64,000 nt of DNA from Kitasatospora acidiphila (lineage in GTDB: Bacteria; Actinomycetota; Actinomycetes; Streptomycetales; Streptomycetaceae). Below the pieces are notes generated by a model that saw only the letters and a program-made list of their open reading frames with translations, was not told the origin of the DNA and searched no databases. A program made the translations under genes and the position numbers. The DNA lies in NCBI RefSeq assembly GCF_006636205.1, contig NZ_VIGB01000003.1, positions 4,330,501 through 4,394,500 of the forward strand, given 5' to 3'. This document shows positions 34,357 to 43,232 of this stretch, piece by piece (positions within the stretch are counted from its first letter, which is position 1; every line of letters begins with the position of its first letter).

Positions 34357-34695
34357 ATGTCCACCACCTACACCGTCGTCACCGTCCTGGGCGCCGTCAT
34401 GGCCGGCTTCTCCGGCGGATCCATCTTCGCCGGCGCCAAGTTCGTCGTCGAGCCGCTCACCCAGTACGGCGTCCCGCGCTCGTGGTGGCCGTTCCTCGGC
34501 GCCGCCAAGGTCGCGGGCGCCGTGGGCCTGCTGGTCGGCCTGGCCGTGCCGGTCATCGGCACCCTGGCCGGCATCGGCCTGGTGCTGTACTTCCTCGGCG
34601 CCGCCATCACCTGCGCCCGGGCCCGCGCCTACGGCCACATCCCGTTCCCGCTGGTCTACCTGGCCCCCGCGCTCGCCTCGCTGCTGCTGGCCTGA
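34357..34695 (+). CDS. DoxX-like small membrane protein
   Basis: 112 aa from ATG 34357 with GAGGAG upstream. Four hydrophobic helices; the pattern FAGAKFVVEPLTQYGVPRSWWPFLGAAKVAGAVGLLVGL in part fits the DoxX_2 family. Function in the cell unknown; relatives sit in oxidative-stress complexes. A poly-A stretch and a GAAC-rich leader (34252-34356) precede it. Confidence 0.82.
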   Translation: MSTTYTVVTVLGAVMAGFSGGSIFAGAKFVVEPLTQYGVPRSWWPFLGAAKVAGAVGLLVGLAVPVIGTLAGIGLVLYFLGAAITCARARAYGHIPFPLVYLAPALASLLLA

Positions 34696-34723
34696 CCCCG
34701 GTCAGTGGAACCTCAGCGGAACC

Positions 34724-35152
34724 TCAGTGGAAGCGAGCCACATAGCGGTCCTGCGCGGGCGTCTCCACCGCGTCCGGGGAGTAGTGCTCCCGCACATAGG
34801 CCACCGCCTCGCCGTTCGGCACCCCGTCCAGCACGGCGAGGCAGGCCAGCGCCGTCCCGGTCCGTCCCTTCCCTGCCGCGCAGGCCAGCTCGACCCGCTC
34901 CTCCCCGAGCCGGTGCCACACCTCGCGCAGGACGGCCGCGACCTCAACGCTGTCGGCCGGCACCCCGAAGTCCGGCCAGCGCAGCCAGTCCGACTCCCAC
35001 TGGGCGGCAGGCGGCCGGCTGTCCAGCAGGTAGAGCCCGAACGTCGGCAACTGCCCCACCGGCAACGGGTTCAGCAGCCCCCTGCCACGCACCAGCCGCC
35101 CCGACGGCAGTCGCAGCAGACCTGCGGTCCCAGGCTCCCAGGTGCTCGTCAT
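34724..35152 (-). CDS. Protein tyrosine phosphatase-family protein
   Basis: 142 aa from ATG 35152. The CX5R signature is present as ELACAAGKGRTGTALACLA (nucleophile Cys about residue 90, Arg six later), with upstream DSRPPAAQWESDWLRWPDFGVP supplying the Trp-Pro-Asp (WPD) general-acid loop. Compact dual-specificity type. Substrate unknown. Confidence 0.88.
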   Translation of the reverse strand: MTSTWEPGTAGLLRLPSGRLVRGRGLLNPLPVGQLPTFGLYLLDSRPPAAQWESDWLRWPDFGVPADSVEVAAVLREVWHRLGEERVELACAAGKGRTGTALACLAVLDGVPNGEAVAYVREHYSPDAVETPAQDRYVARFH

Positions 35153-35179
35153 CCCGCGAGCATAAACGGCCCCCGGCGT

Positions 35180-35563
35180 TCAGAGGAGCGCCCTGACCGA
35201 ATCGGCCGACTCGACAAGCCGATGACGCGGCACGGCGGGCACCGTGAAGCCGACGGAGCGCGCGTGCTCGACGAACTCGGCGGGGAGCTCGACATGGTAG
35301 GTCCGCAGATAGGAGCTCAGATCATCGCGCCACACCCACTCGCCGTCCGTGCGGATGTCCTCGCCACCCAGCAGACGCTGGTCGCTCCCCAGCACATCAC
35401 CGACCACCCCCATGAACGACCGGAGCCGGTGCCCGGCGCCCAGGTACGTCACGAGCTCTTCCTCGCTCCCGGCCGGGCCGCGCCTGGTGAACTCCGCGAT
35501 GCTGCCGAGCGCGGCCTGCCCGCCCGGTGACCAGAACTCGCGGTAGTGACCGGCGATCTTCAT
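35180..35563 (-). CDS. Hypothetical protein coupled to a MerR gene
   Basis: 127 aa from ATG 35563, whose ATGA overlaps the MerR stop. It has no motif I recognise; notable are FWSPGGQAALGSIAEF, GEWVWRDDLSSYLRTYHVELP and a mostly mixed alpha/beta composition. No signal or membrane segment. As the last gene of the ABC exporter/MerR operon it may be an immunity or accessory protein, but nothing in the sequence proves it. Confidence 0.7.
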   Translation of the reverse strand: MKIAGHYREFWSPGGQAALGSIAEFTRRGPAGSEEELVTYLGAGHRLRSFMGVVGDVLGSDQRLLGGEDIRTDGEWVWRDDLSSYLRTYHVELPAEFVEHARSVGFTVPAVPRHRLVESADSVRALL

Positions 35564-36327
35564 CGATGGTCCTTCGACGCCGCCTGGACGCGGTGGGCGA
35601 TGAGTTCGTTCAGGCGGATCCAGGCCGGGGAGTAGTCGTTCACATGGGCGGAGAGGAGCGACTGCTCGTCGGCGGAGAGGACCTGACGGGCGGACAGCTC
35701 CGCGAGGTCCGCGCCCGCGTCCTGGACCTGCTGGACGAAGCGGGCGGCCATGGCGTCGGCGAGCTGCTCCACGCGGGGGTCGGCCGGGTCCCAGTCGTAG
35801 GCCTGGTCGTAGGCGAGGTAGGACTGCCGGTAGTCCGGATCGGTCAGGTCGGCGCGCTTCAGCGCGATCCACTCCAGCGCCTTCTCCGGGTAGTTGGCCG
35901 CGAGCATGATCCAGCCGTCCCGCTCCATCGCCAGCCCCCGGTCGCTGACCCCGAGGGCCCGCAGCTCGGCCAGGTAGTCGGCGATCTCGGGCGGGAGGAA
36001 GAGCCGCTCGCCGGCCGTGAGCTGGGCGACCCGGCGGCGGCGTTCCTTCAGCTCGCGGATCTGCTGGGCGAGCGCCTTGTCGATCTCCGTGACGGCCGCC
36101 GCGAACTGCTCGGGGTCGGCGGCCATCAGCTCCTGCACCCGGGTCAGCGGGACGCCCGCCTCGGCCAGGGTCTTGACGCGGATCAGGTCGATGACCGCCT
36201 GCGCGTCGTACCGCCGGTAGCCGGAGGCGTCCCGCTCGGGCTCGGCCAGCAGCCCGCTCTGGTGGTAGTGCCGCACCGCACGCACCGTCACCCCGACGTA
36301 CTCGGCGAGCCGCTTGATGGTCAGCAT
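35560..36327 (-). CDS. MerR-family regulator of the ABC exporter operon
   Basis: 255 aa from ATG 36327 with GGGG 6 nt upstream. N-terminal MerR helix-turn-helix (LTIKRLAEYVGVTVRAVRHYHQSGLL, YRRYDAQAVIDLIRVKTLAEAGVPL in part), a coiled dimerisation helix (about 80-110), then a helical effector domain of about 130 residues with aromatic residues suited to drug binding. It is 44 nt after the permease gene, so it likely controls that exporter. MerR proteins act by twisting promoters with a 19-bp spacer. Confidence 0.9.
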   Translation of the reverse strand: MLTIKRLAEYVGVTVRAVRHYHQSGLLAEPERDASGYRRYDAQAVIDLIRVKTLAEAGVPLTRVQELMAADPEQFAAAVTEIDKALAQQIRELKERRRRVAQLTAGERLFLPPEIADYLAELRALGVSDRGLAMERDGWIMLAANYPEKALEWIALKRADLTDPDYRQSYLAYDQAYDWDPADPRVEQLADAMAARFVQQVQDAGADLAELSARQVLSADEQSLLSAHVNDYSPAWIRLNELIAHRVQAASKDHR

Positions 36328-36371
36328 CGACAACCCCCTGGACCGGCGGCGCCGGCGTGTGATGAAGGTCA

Positions 36372-37151
36372 TCAGTGTGCCCGACCGCGCTTGAAGGAGG
36401 CCACGGCCCAGGTGTAGCCGGCCGCCGCGATCACGACGCACCAGGCCGGCGCGATGACCGCGTTGTGGCCGACCGGGGCGCCGGTCAGCAGGCCGCGGAT
36501 GGTCTCGATGGCGGGCGTGAAGGGCTGGTACTCGGCGAACTGGCGGACCCCGACCGGCATCGACGACGCCGGGGCGAACGCGCTGCCGATGAAGGGCAGG
36601 AAGACGATCAGCATCGGCGCGTTGCTGGCCGCCTCCGGGGTGTCGCAGCCCAGGCCCATCGCCACCGCCAGCCAGGTCAGCGAGACGGTCAGCGCGAGCA
36701 TCAGACCGGCGGCGGCCAGCCAGTGCGCGAGGTCGGCGTGCGGGCGGAAGCCGAGCGCCACCGAGACGGCGATCACCGAGGCGGTGCTGACCACGGTGGT
36801 CAGGACGCTGTTGATGACATGGGCGGCCAGGATGGCGACCCTGGATATCGGCATGGTCCGGAACCGGTCGACGATGCCTTCGGTCATGTCGACGCAGACC
36901 GCGACCGCCGTGGCCATGCTGCCCGACGCCACCGCCGTGATGATGATGCCCGGCGCGATGTAGCCGATGTAGCCGCCGCTGTGGGAGCCGGCGAGCCCGG
37001 CTCCGAGGGTCTTGCCGAGGACACCGACGAACAGCAGCAGCATGATCACCGGGCCGAAGACCGATCCGATCGTCATGGACGGGTAGCGCAGGGTGTGCCG
37101 GAGGTTGCGGCGCAGCAGGGTGAGGGTGTCGGTGACGGTGTGGGTGCTCAT
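36372..37151 (-). CDS. ABC-2 type (DrrB-like) permease
   Basis: 259 aa from ATG 37151, AAGGA upstream. Six hydrophobic helices, with the DrrB/NodJ-like pattern YPSMTIGSVFGPVIMLLLFV, GYIGYIAPGIIITAVASGS in part, and DRFRTMPISRVAILAAHV. It pairs with the ATPase upstream. Such exporters give resistance to hydrophobic drugs, typically the producer's own metabolite. The operon is ATPase, permease, MerR, hypothetical. Confidence 0.92.
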   Translation of the reverse strand: MSTHTVTDTLTLLRRNLRHTLRYPSMTIGSVFGPVIMLLLFVGVLGKTLGAGLAGSHSGGYIGYIAPGIIITAVASGSMATAVAVCVDMTEGIVDRFRTMPISRVAILAAHVINSVLTTVVSTASVIAVSVALGFRPHADLAHWLAAAGLMLALTVSLTWLAVAMGLGCDTPEAASNAPMLIVFLPFIGSAFAPASSMPVGVRQFAEYQPFTPAIETIRGLLTGAPVGHNAVIAPAWCVVIAAAGYTWAVASFKRGRAH

Positions 37152-37200
37152 CGGGAGTCCTTCGGTGGCTTCAGTGGTGAGGGGTGAGTGGGACCGGGGG

Positions 37201-38138
37201 TCAGCGGTTGCCGGTCAGGGCCAGGAAGACGTCGTCCAGGTCCGGGGTGTGCACCGAGAGCTCCTGGGCGGCGACGCGGGCGGCGTCCAGCCGGTCGAGC
37301 ACGGACCGCAGCGACTCCACGCCGCCGTCGCTGGGGATCTGCGCGGTCAGGGCGTCCTCGTCCACGGCGGTCGCCTCCAGGGCCCGGGCCGCCGTGGCCA
37401 GCGCGGCCGCGTCGGCAAATCGGAGGGTGATGTGCCCGCCGGGGATGAGCCGCTTGAGCTCGGCCGCCGTGCCCTCGGCGACGATCCGGCCGCCGTCCAG
37501 CACCGCGATCCGATCGGCCAGTTGGTCGGCCTCCTCCAGGTACTGCGTGGTGAGGAAGATGGTGACCCGTCGGCGACCAGCTCCCGGACGATCTGCCAGA
37601 GGTCGCGGCGGCTGCGCGGGTCCAGGCCGGTGGTCGGCTCGTCCAGGAAGATCACCTTCGGCGACCCGACCAGCGTCATCGCCAGGTCGAGCCGGCGCCG
37701 CATGCCACCGGAGTAGGTGGAGATCGGCTTGTCCGCGACGTCGGTGAGCACGAAGCGTTCGAGGAGTTCGGCGGCGCGGCGGCGGCCCGGGCGGCGGCCG
37801 AGGTGGTGCAGGTCCGCCATCAGGACCAGGTTCTCCTCGGCGGTGAGCAGGTTGTCCACGGCGGAGAACTGCCCGGTGACCCCGATCGCCGCCCGGACGG
37901 CCTCGGGCGCGGCCGCCAGGTCGTGGCCGGCGATCCGGGCCCGGCCGGCGTCGGCGGGGATGAGGGTGGAGAGGATGCGGACGGTGGTGGTCTTGCCCGC
38001 GCCGTTGGGGCCCAGGAGGGCGAACACCGTGCCGGCCGGGACGGTGAGGTCGATGCCGTCGAGGACGGTCTTGGGGCCGTAGGACTTGCGGAGACCGGTG
38101 GCTGTCAGAGCGGGCTGCGGGGGCTGCGTCGTCGTCAT
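37201..38138 (-). pseudogene. DrrA-like ABC transporter ATP-binding protein, frameshifted as sequenced
   Basis: ATG 38138 (or GTG 38144). Walker A GPNGAGKTT, signature YSGGMRRRLDLAMTLVG, Walker B VIFLDEPTTGLD, all in frame. At 37564-37566 (GGG in the coding strand of GACGGGTCACC) the frame is lost and resumes as TIFLTTQYLEEADQLADRI, the switch region, then VLDGGRIVAEGTAAELK to the C-terminal DrrA tail ending FLALTGNR. One added G restores 312 aa. Works with the permease 49 nt downstream. Confidence 0.92.
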
Positions 38139-38149
38139 GTCCACATGCT

Positions 38150-38200
38150 CGAAGGCTGACGCAGGGTCAAGGTCAAGCCCTGACTCGGCGTCAGCCTTCG
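38150..38200. promoter_or_regulatory. 13-bp perfect inverted repeat ahead of the DrrA-like gene
   Basis: CGAAGGCTGACGC (38150-38162) and its exact reverse complement (38188-38200) flank a 25-nt spacer that has its own CAGGG/CCCTG pair. It begins 6 nt upstream of GTG 38144 and ends 7 nt after the hydrolase stop, so it could be a terminator for the hydrolase, an operator for the exporter, or an attenuator. The minus strand inside it reads TTGACCTTGACCCTGCGTCA, like a MerR-type promoter. Confidence 0.6.
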
Positions 38201-38207
38201 GGGAGCT

Positions 38208-39091
38208 TCACCGGCGGTTGCGGGAGGCGTTGGCGACGGTGTGCAGGATGCGGTCGATCGCCAGGTCCGGTCGGTCGGTCGGCAGCGCGTGACCGGTGCC
38301 GGAGACGATCTCCACTCGGGCCGATGGCACCAACGAGCCGATGCGGTCCGCGACTTGGCCCGAGTCGTGGAGGGCGCTGCGGGCCCCGAGCAGGAACAGG
38401 GACGGCACCTCGCCCAGCCGGCGCAGTTCGTCGTCCGAGAAGACCGGCGGCACCGGGAGGACGCGGCTGAATCCCATCGACGCGCGCATCAGGCTCATCA
38501 GTTCGGTCTCCAGGATCGCGCTGTTGCCCACCAGCCGGGCCAGCCGGGGGCGGAGCGGGCGCGGCGCGGCGGAGGCGAGCCCGCCGGCGACCAGCCAGGC
38601 GTAGAAGCGGGGGCCGAAGGTGGCGAAGCCGGCGGGGTCGAGGAGGGTGAGGGAGGCGGTCCGCCGGGGTGCTGGATCTGGTGGCCCAGGGCGAGCCAAC
38701 CGCCGTAGGAGCAGCCGACCAGGTGAGCGGACGTCACCTCCAGTGCGGCCAGCAGCTCTTCCAGCCACGCGGCGCCGTCCCGCCCGTCCGCGATCGGGGC
38801 GGTCTGCACGCTCGCGCCCGGTTCGCCGATGGTGTCGACGGCGATCAGCGGGTGCCGCCGGCTCAGCGGATCGATGTATCGGTGCCACATCAGCGAGTTT
38901 CCGCCCGACCCGGGCAGCAGCACGACGGGCTCCCCCCGCTGCGGGCCGGTCCGGTAGACGCGGGTGGTGCCGAAGGCGGTCGGGACGTCGACGGCGGTGC
39001 GCGGGCCAGGCCACAGCTCTGCCAGCGTCCGCTCGTAGGCGGTGCGGAATCGGTCCTCGGCCTTGGCGTTCTTGAACTGGCTGATTCGCAT
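38208..39091 (-). pseudogene. Alpha/beta hydrolase, frameshifted as sequenced
   Basis: ATG 39091. VVLLPGSGGNSLMWHRYIDPL, then nucleophile elbow LVGCSYGGWLALGHQIQHP in part. The frame is lost at about 38664-38668 and resumes as RTASLTLLDPAGFATFGPRFY in part, with a lid domain, FLLGARSALHDSGQVADRI in part (Asp) and GTGHALPTDRPDL (His). One added base in the GG run restores a 294-aa enzyme. Divergent from a TetR gene across tandem operators, one of which touches its start codon. Confidence 0.88.
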
Positions 39092-39127
39092 GATACATCT
39101 GTATCACGGCATGATACGGGTGTACCA
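39091..39127. promoter_or_regulatory. Tandem TetR operators (TGATAC-N4-GTATCA)
   Basis: A perfect palindrome TGATAC-ATCT-GTATCA at 39091-39106 and a near-copy TGATAC-GGGT-GTACCA at 39112-39127 lie 21 bp apart, two helical turns, between the hydrolase and TetR starts. The first overlaps the hydrolase ATG. Confidence 0.75.
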
Positions 39128-39142
39128 GGGAGGTATCGCAGT

Positions 39143-39745
39143 ATGACCGCGCGAGTCGAACACGAGGAACGCCGGCGCCAGATCGCCGAAGCGCTGCTAC
39201 GGATCGCCGACACCCAGGGCCTGCAGTCGGCCAGCATGCGCGCGGTCGCCGCCGAGGCCGGCGTCTCGCTCCGGCTGGTGCAGTACTACTTCACGACCAA
39301 GGAAGGCCTGCTCCTCGACGCCCTGGAGCGCCTCGGCGCCCAACTCCAGGCCCGCATGGCCCAGTGGATCACCGCGGCCGGCACCCCGCCCACCCCGCGC
39401 GGCAACGTGACGGCGGTGCTGTCCTGCATCCTGCCCACGGACGCCGAGAGCCGCCGGATCGCCAGGACCTACGCCGCTTACTACGCACTGGTGTTGAACG
39501 ATCCCGAGGTGCTCGCCAAGCACGGCGCCGCCCAGCCCGACCTGCTGGAGGGGTTCCTCACCAAGCAGATCCGCGCGGCCCAGGAAGCCGGGGAGGTCGA
39601 CGCGGCGAGGAACCCCGAGATGACGGCCGCCGGACTGCTGGCGATGGTCAACGGGCTGGGCTCAAGTGTGCTGGGGGGCCAGCGGGACGGGGAGGCGGCG
39701 CTGGCGATCCTGCGGCACCACCTGGAGGAGCTGTTCGAGGGCTGA
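39143..39745 (+). CDS. TetR-family regulator
   Basis: 200 aa from ATG 39143, GGGAGG upstream. Helix-turn-helix RRRQIAEALLRIADTQGLQSASMRAVAAEAGVSLRLVQYYF in part (about 10-50), followed by TetR_C_6-like helices. Expected to repress the divergent hydrolase gene and itself. Its stop codon lies inside a strong hairpin. Confidence 0.92.
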   Translation: MTARVEHEERRRQIAEALLRIADTQGLQSASMRAVAAEAGVSLRLVQYYFTTKEGLLLDALERLGAQLQARMAQWITAAGTPPTPRGNVTAVLSCILPTDAESRRIARTYAAYYALVLNDPEVLAKHGAAQPDLLEGFLTKQIRAAQEAGEVDAARNPEMTAAGLLAMVNGLGSSVLGGQRDGEAALAILRHHLEELFEG

Positions 39746-39767
39746 CCTTGATGGGAAGTCAGCCCTC
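39737..39767. terminator. Hairpin at the end of the TetR gene
   Basis: Perfect 10-bp arms GAGGGCTGAC (39737-39746) and GTCAGCCCTC (39758-39767) with an 11-nt loop. The left arm contains the TetR stop codon. It sits between convergent genes and can serve both. Confidence 0.65.
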
Positions 39768-39782
39768 TCGCGCACGAGGGGT

Positions 39783-40896
39783 TCAGGCCACGAGGAGGCG
39801 CAGTCCGAGGTCTGCCGCGTCGCGGCCGACCAGCTCGGCGTTGCGTTCGGCCCACCGGCCCGAGGCAAGGTCCTCGCGGAGCCTGCCGACCGCCCGCTGC
39901 TCGACCTTGGGCCCGACCCTGGTCCACACCGACATCGCGCGGCGCACGGGTTCGTCCAGGTACGCCTCGGGCCGGCGCCAGTAGGCCTCGAAGAAGCCGT
40001 CGGCGCAGTCCCACGGGATGGGCACCGGCTCAGCGCGGGCGCCGATCGCGTCGGCCATGCCGGCGAGCGAGGGGAATTCTGCGAGGACGGCGGCGAACTC
40101 GGGCAGGTAGTCGCGGGTGAGCCAGAACCGGTCCTGCCAGCCGGGCTCGTCGGTGTCGAACGTGAGCACCACCACGCGGCGGGCCACGCGCCGCATCTCG
40201 CGCAGCCCCGCTATCGGGTCCCCCAGTGGTGAACGGTGGAGACGGCCATCGCGACGTCGAAGGACTGGTCCTCGAACGGCAGGCTCTCCGCGGCGGCGGC
40301 CACGCACGGCGCCGAGCCGGCAGCCCGCTGCCCCGCATGACCGCCGATGGCTCCACCGCGGTCACGTTGCGGTCGGCAGGCTCGTAGGAGCCGGTGCCGG
40401 CCCCGACGTTCAGCACCGTCCGCGCGTCCCCGAGCGCGTCCCAGATCTGCGCGGCGATCCGCGGCTCGGTGCGCCGCGTCGCCGGGTAGGCGGATCCGAT
40501 GGCCTCGTACAACTGCGCGCCGAACACTTTGAGTTGCTCCTCCGGTGTCGTCCTGATCCCCATGGCCCGTGCCTCCAGTTCCCTGTCGATCGCCGCCACC
40601 ATGGCGGCAGCGCGGTCGCGCTGTTCCAGCAGCAGGCCGCGCAGCCGGTGCAGGTGCGCGACCGCGTCCGTCGTCGGGTCGTCCACCAGATCCGCGATCT
40701 CGCGCAACCCGAAGCCCAGCCGCCGGTAGGCGAGCACCTCCCGCAGTCGCTCCACGTCAACCGCCGAGTAGGTCCGGTACCCGATCGCCGTCCGCGCGGA
40801 CGGCTGCACGAGGCCGATCTCGTCATAGTGATGCAGCGTGCGAACGCTCACGCCGGCCAGCTCGGCCACACGTCCTACGGTCAGGTGCTCTTCCAC
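39783..40896 (-). pseudogene. MerR regulator fused to a class I methyltransferase, two frameshifts as sequenced
   Basis: From ATG 40896: MerR helix-turn-helix (LTVGRVAELAGVSVRTLHHYDEIGLV in part), dimer helix to about residue 125, then a SAM-methyltransferase domain beginning ARTVLNVGAGTGSYEPADR (motif I) and VTAVEPSAVMRG. Frame breaks at about 40327-40331 and 40221-40225; read across, the text runs RAAGSAPCVAAAAESLPFEDQSFDVAMAVSTVHHW in part, then GDPIAGLREMRRVARRVVVLTF and on to LGLRLLVA. Two added bases give 371 aa. A MerR DNA-binding head on a Methyltransf_11 domain is an unusual fusion. Confidence 0.82.
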
Positions 40897-40998
40897 GCCG
40901 TTGACAATGCCGCATCACGCCGCGTGAGGGTCAAGCGCTGCGCTCCTGATCCGGGTAAACCGCTGTGGCAGCGCCACGAGCCCGGCCAAGATAGGTCG

Positions 40999-41696
40999 AT
41001 GGAGCAGAACGCGCAGGTGCGTCGACTCGACCTCGGGTACTTCGTTCGGCCGGCCGGTGAGACGGGCGGCCCGGAACCACGGGTGGAGCCGGTGCTCGGG
41101 TATCTGGTGCGGCGTGTGGAGGGGCTGATCCTCTTCGACACCGGGATGGGCGCCGCGGATGCCGAGACCGAGGCGCACTACCGGCCGAGGCGGCGGCCGT
41201 TGGAGGCTGCGCTCGCGGGGGCGGGGTCACGGTGGCCGACGTCGACGTGGTGGTGAACTGCCATCTGCACTTCGACCACTGCGGAGGCAACCCGCTGCTG
41301 GGCGGCAAGCCGGTCCTGGTGCAGCGCGGCGAACTGGCCGAGGCCCGGCGGGGGGAGTACACGTTCGAGGAGCTGGTGGACTTCCCGGGCGTGGTCTACG
41401 AGGAGCTCGGCGGGGAGGCCGAGGTCTGGCCCGGAGTGTGGGTCATCCCGACTCCCGGGCACACGGACGGGCATCAGTCGCTGGTGGTGCGGCAAGGGGA
41501 CGGGACGGTGGTGCTGGCCGGCCAGGCGCACGACTTCGCCTCGGAGTTCGGGGCGGCCGAGCTCGCGCGGCGGGCGGCGCTGGAGGGGGTGGCGCAGCCA
41601 CTGCCGAGCCATCGGAGGTGGATCGACCGGCTGATGGAGTTCGATCCGCGGCGGGTGCTGTTCGCACATGACTGCTCGGTGTGGGAGCCGTCGTGA
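40999..41696 (+). pseudogene. Metallo-beta-lactamase fold hydrolase (lactonase-like), frameshifted as sequenced
   Basis: ATG 40999. YFVRPAGETGGPEPRVEPVLGY leads to LILFDTGMG; the frame is lost at 41223-41226 (GGGG) and resumes as VADVDVVVNCHLHFDHCGGN, the HxHxDH metal site, then IPTPGHTDGHQSLVV, LAGQAHDF (bridging Asp) and FAHDCSVW. One added G gives 232 aa with all zinc ligands. Resembles AttM-type N-acyl-homoserine lactonases, but actinobacterial relatives use various lactones. Divergent from the MerR fusion gene. Confidence 0.88.
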
Positions 41697-41744
41697 GGCG
41701 GGTGCGGCCTCGGGCGCGGGAAGTCGGCTGGGTCGACTTCTGCG

Positions 41745-42148
41745 TCAGGCCCCGGAGTTGGGGCCGGCCAGCAGCCGGTGCCAGCGCGGCTGCTCGGTCG
41801 CCACGCAGGCCAGTGCCAGCAGGGTGACCGGCACCGCCGCCCAGGCGGGCCAGAGCAGCCATGCGCCCGCCACCGCCGCGCTCAGCTCCATCAGGACCAG
41901 GCCGATGGTGCCCCAACCCGGGATCGGCACCGGGACGTTCTGCTTGCCGTTGTCCCGGGGGTGGCCAGCACCGCCGGGAGGCCGATCAGCACCAGCAGGG
42001 CCAGCGGGGCCAGCCAGAGCGAGATGCGGCCCAGCGCCCAGGGCAGCGCCACCCAGGCGACCAACTCGGCGAGGACCCGCAGGACATCGGGGAGGGGTAG
42101 CTGCGCCTGCTGCTCATGGGCGGCACTCTTCCATGCCTCACGGATCAT
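41745..42148 (-). pseudogene. Small four-helix membrane protein (DUF2568-like), frameshifted as sequenced
   Basis: ATG 42148: MIREAWKSAAHEQQAQL, helices LAELVAWVALPWALG and LAPLALLVLIGLPAVLATP; the frame is lost near 41955-41958 (GGG) and resumes as DNGKQNVPVPIPGWGTIGLVLMELSAAVAG in part to LLAGPNSGA. One added G gives 134 aa. The LAELVAWVALPW pattern recalls the YrdB/DUF2568 family, seen also at 49078-49491. Function unknown. Confidence 0.7.
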
Positions 42149-42262
42149 CAGAAGTCCCGAGCACATGAATATCTGACGGTCTATGGACAGATAGTCTTCG
42201 CGCAGATAGTCTCTTCTCAGAGCAAACGGAACGGCACCGACCGACACGAGGAGCGAACCGCC

Positions 42263-42700
42263 ATGTGGAGCTACGAGAACAGCATCGACACCACCGCCAC
42301 CCCCGCCGCCGTCTTCCGCCTCTGGGCCGACGTGCTCAACTGGCCGGTCTGGAACACGGACATCGAGGCCATCGCGCTGGACGGCCCGTTCGCCGACGGC
42401 AGCGTGATCACCATGACCCGGCGGCCAGGAGCCCGTGCGGCTGGAGATCGCCGAGGTCGAGGCCGACCGCCGGTTCGTGGACGAGGCCCGGTTCGGGGGC
42501 GTGGTGCTGCGGACCACGCACCTGGCGGACCAGCTCGCCGAGGGCGGCTCCCGGGTGACCTACCGGATGGAGATGACCGGCGAGGGCGCGGACGAGCTCG
42601 GGGCGCAGATCGGCCCGCGATCACCGGCGACTGGCCGGAGACCATGGCCGCCCTGGTCAAGCTGGCCGAGCAGGCGAACGCCGAGACGGCAGCCGCCTGA
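42263..42700 (+). pseudogene. SRPBCC-family protein, three missing bases as sequenced
   Basis: ATG 42263 with GAGGAG upstream. MWSYENSIDTTATPAAVFRLW and VLNWPVWNTDIEAIALDG are typical of START/SRPBCC ligand-binding proteins. The frame is lost at 42417-42424, where two bases are missing, resumes as EPVRLEIAEVEADRRFVDEA in part, and returns to the first frame near 42614-42617, then ITGDWPETMAALVKLAEQAN. Three added bases give 146 aa. The stop overlaps the next ATG as TGATG, so it is coupled to the MarR gene. Confidence 0.82.
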
Positions 42701-43130
42701 TGGCCGAGCCCGGCCCCGGCGACAGCCCCGGCTTCCTGCTCTGGCACACCACCCTGCGCTGGCAGCGCGAGATCGCCGCCGCACTCGCGCCGCTGGAGCT
42801 CACCCATGTCCAGTTCGTCCTGCTCGCCTGCACCTGGTGGCTCAACTCCCAGGGCCGGCAGCCCAATCAGCTCGCCCTGGCGACTCAGGCCGGCACCGAC
42901 GTGAAGATGACCTCGCAAGTGCTCCGGGCGCTGGAGACCAAGGGCCTGGTGCGCCGGGAGACCGACCCGCCGACACCCGCGCCAAGCTCCTGCAGATCAC
43001 CGAGGCGGGCGCCGACCTCGCGCCGCGCGCCATGGCGGCCGTCGAGGAGGTGGACAGCCGCTTCTTCGCCCCCGTTCCCCGCGCCGACACCCTCGCCCTG
43101 CTCCGCCGCCTGGCCCACCCCGAGGCGTGA
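42700..43130 (+). pseudogene. MarR-family regulator, frameshifted as sequenced
   Basis: ATG 42700 overlapping the SRPBCC stop. Winged helix TTLRWQREIAAALAPLELTH, then PNQLALATQAGTDVKMTSQVLRALETKGLVRRETDP in part. The frame is lost near 42969-42972 and resumes as KLLQITEAGADLAPRAMAAVEE in part to RRLAHPEA. One added G gives 143 aa. Probably controls its own two-gene unit with the SRPBCC gene. Confidence 0.85.
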
Positions 43131-43232
43131 GCGGTGGCGGCGACGCGGGAGCGCCGCTCCGCGGTCGGCGTGCGACGAGGGTGACCCTGGCGGGGCAACG
43201 ACATGCGCCCCCGGCAGGCGAGCGCTTTCAGC

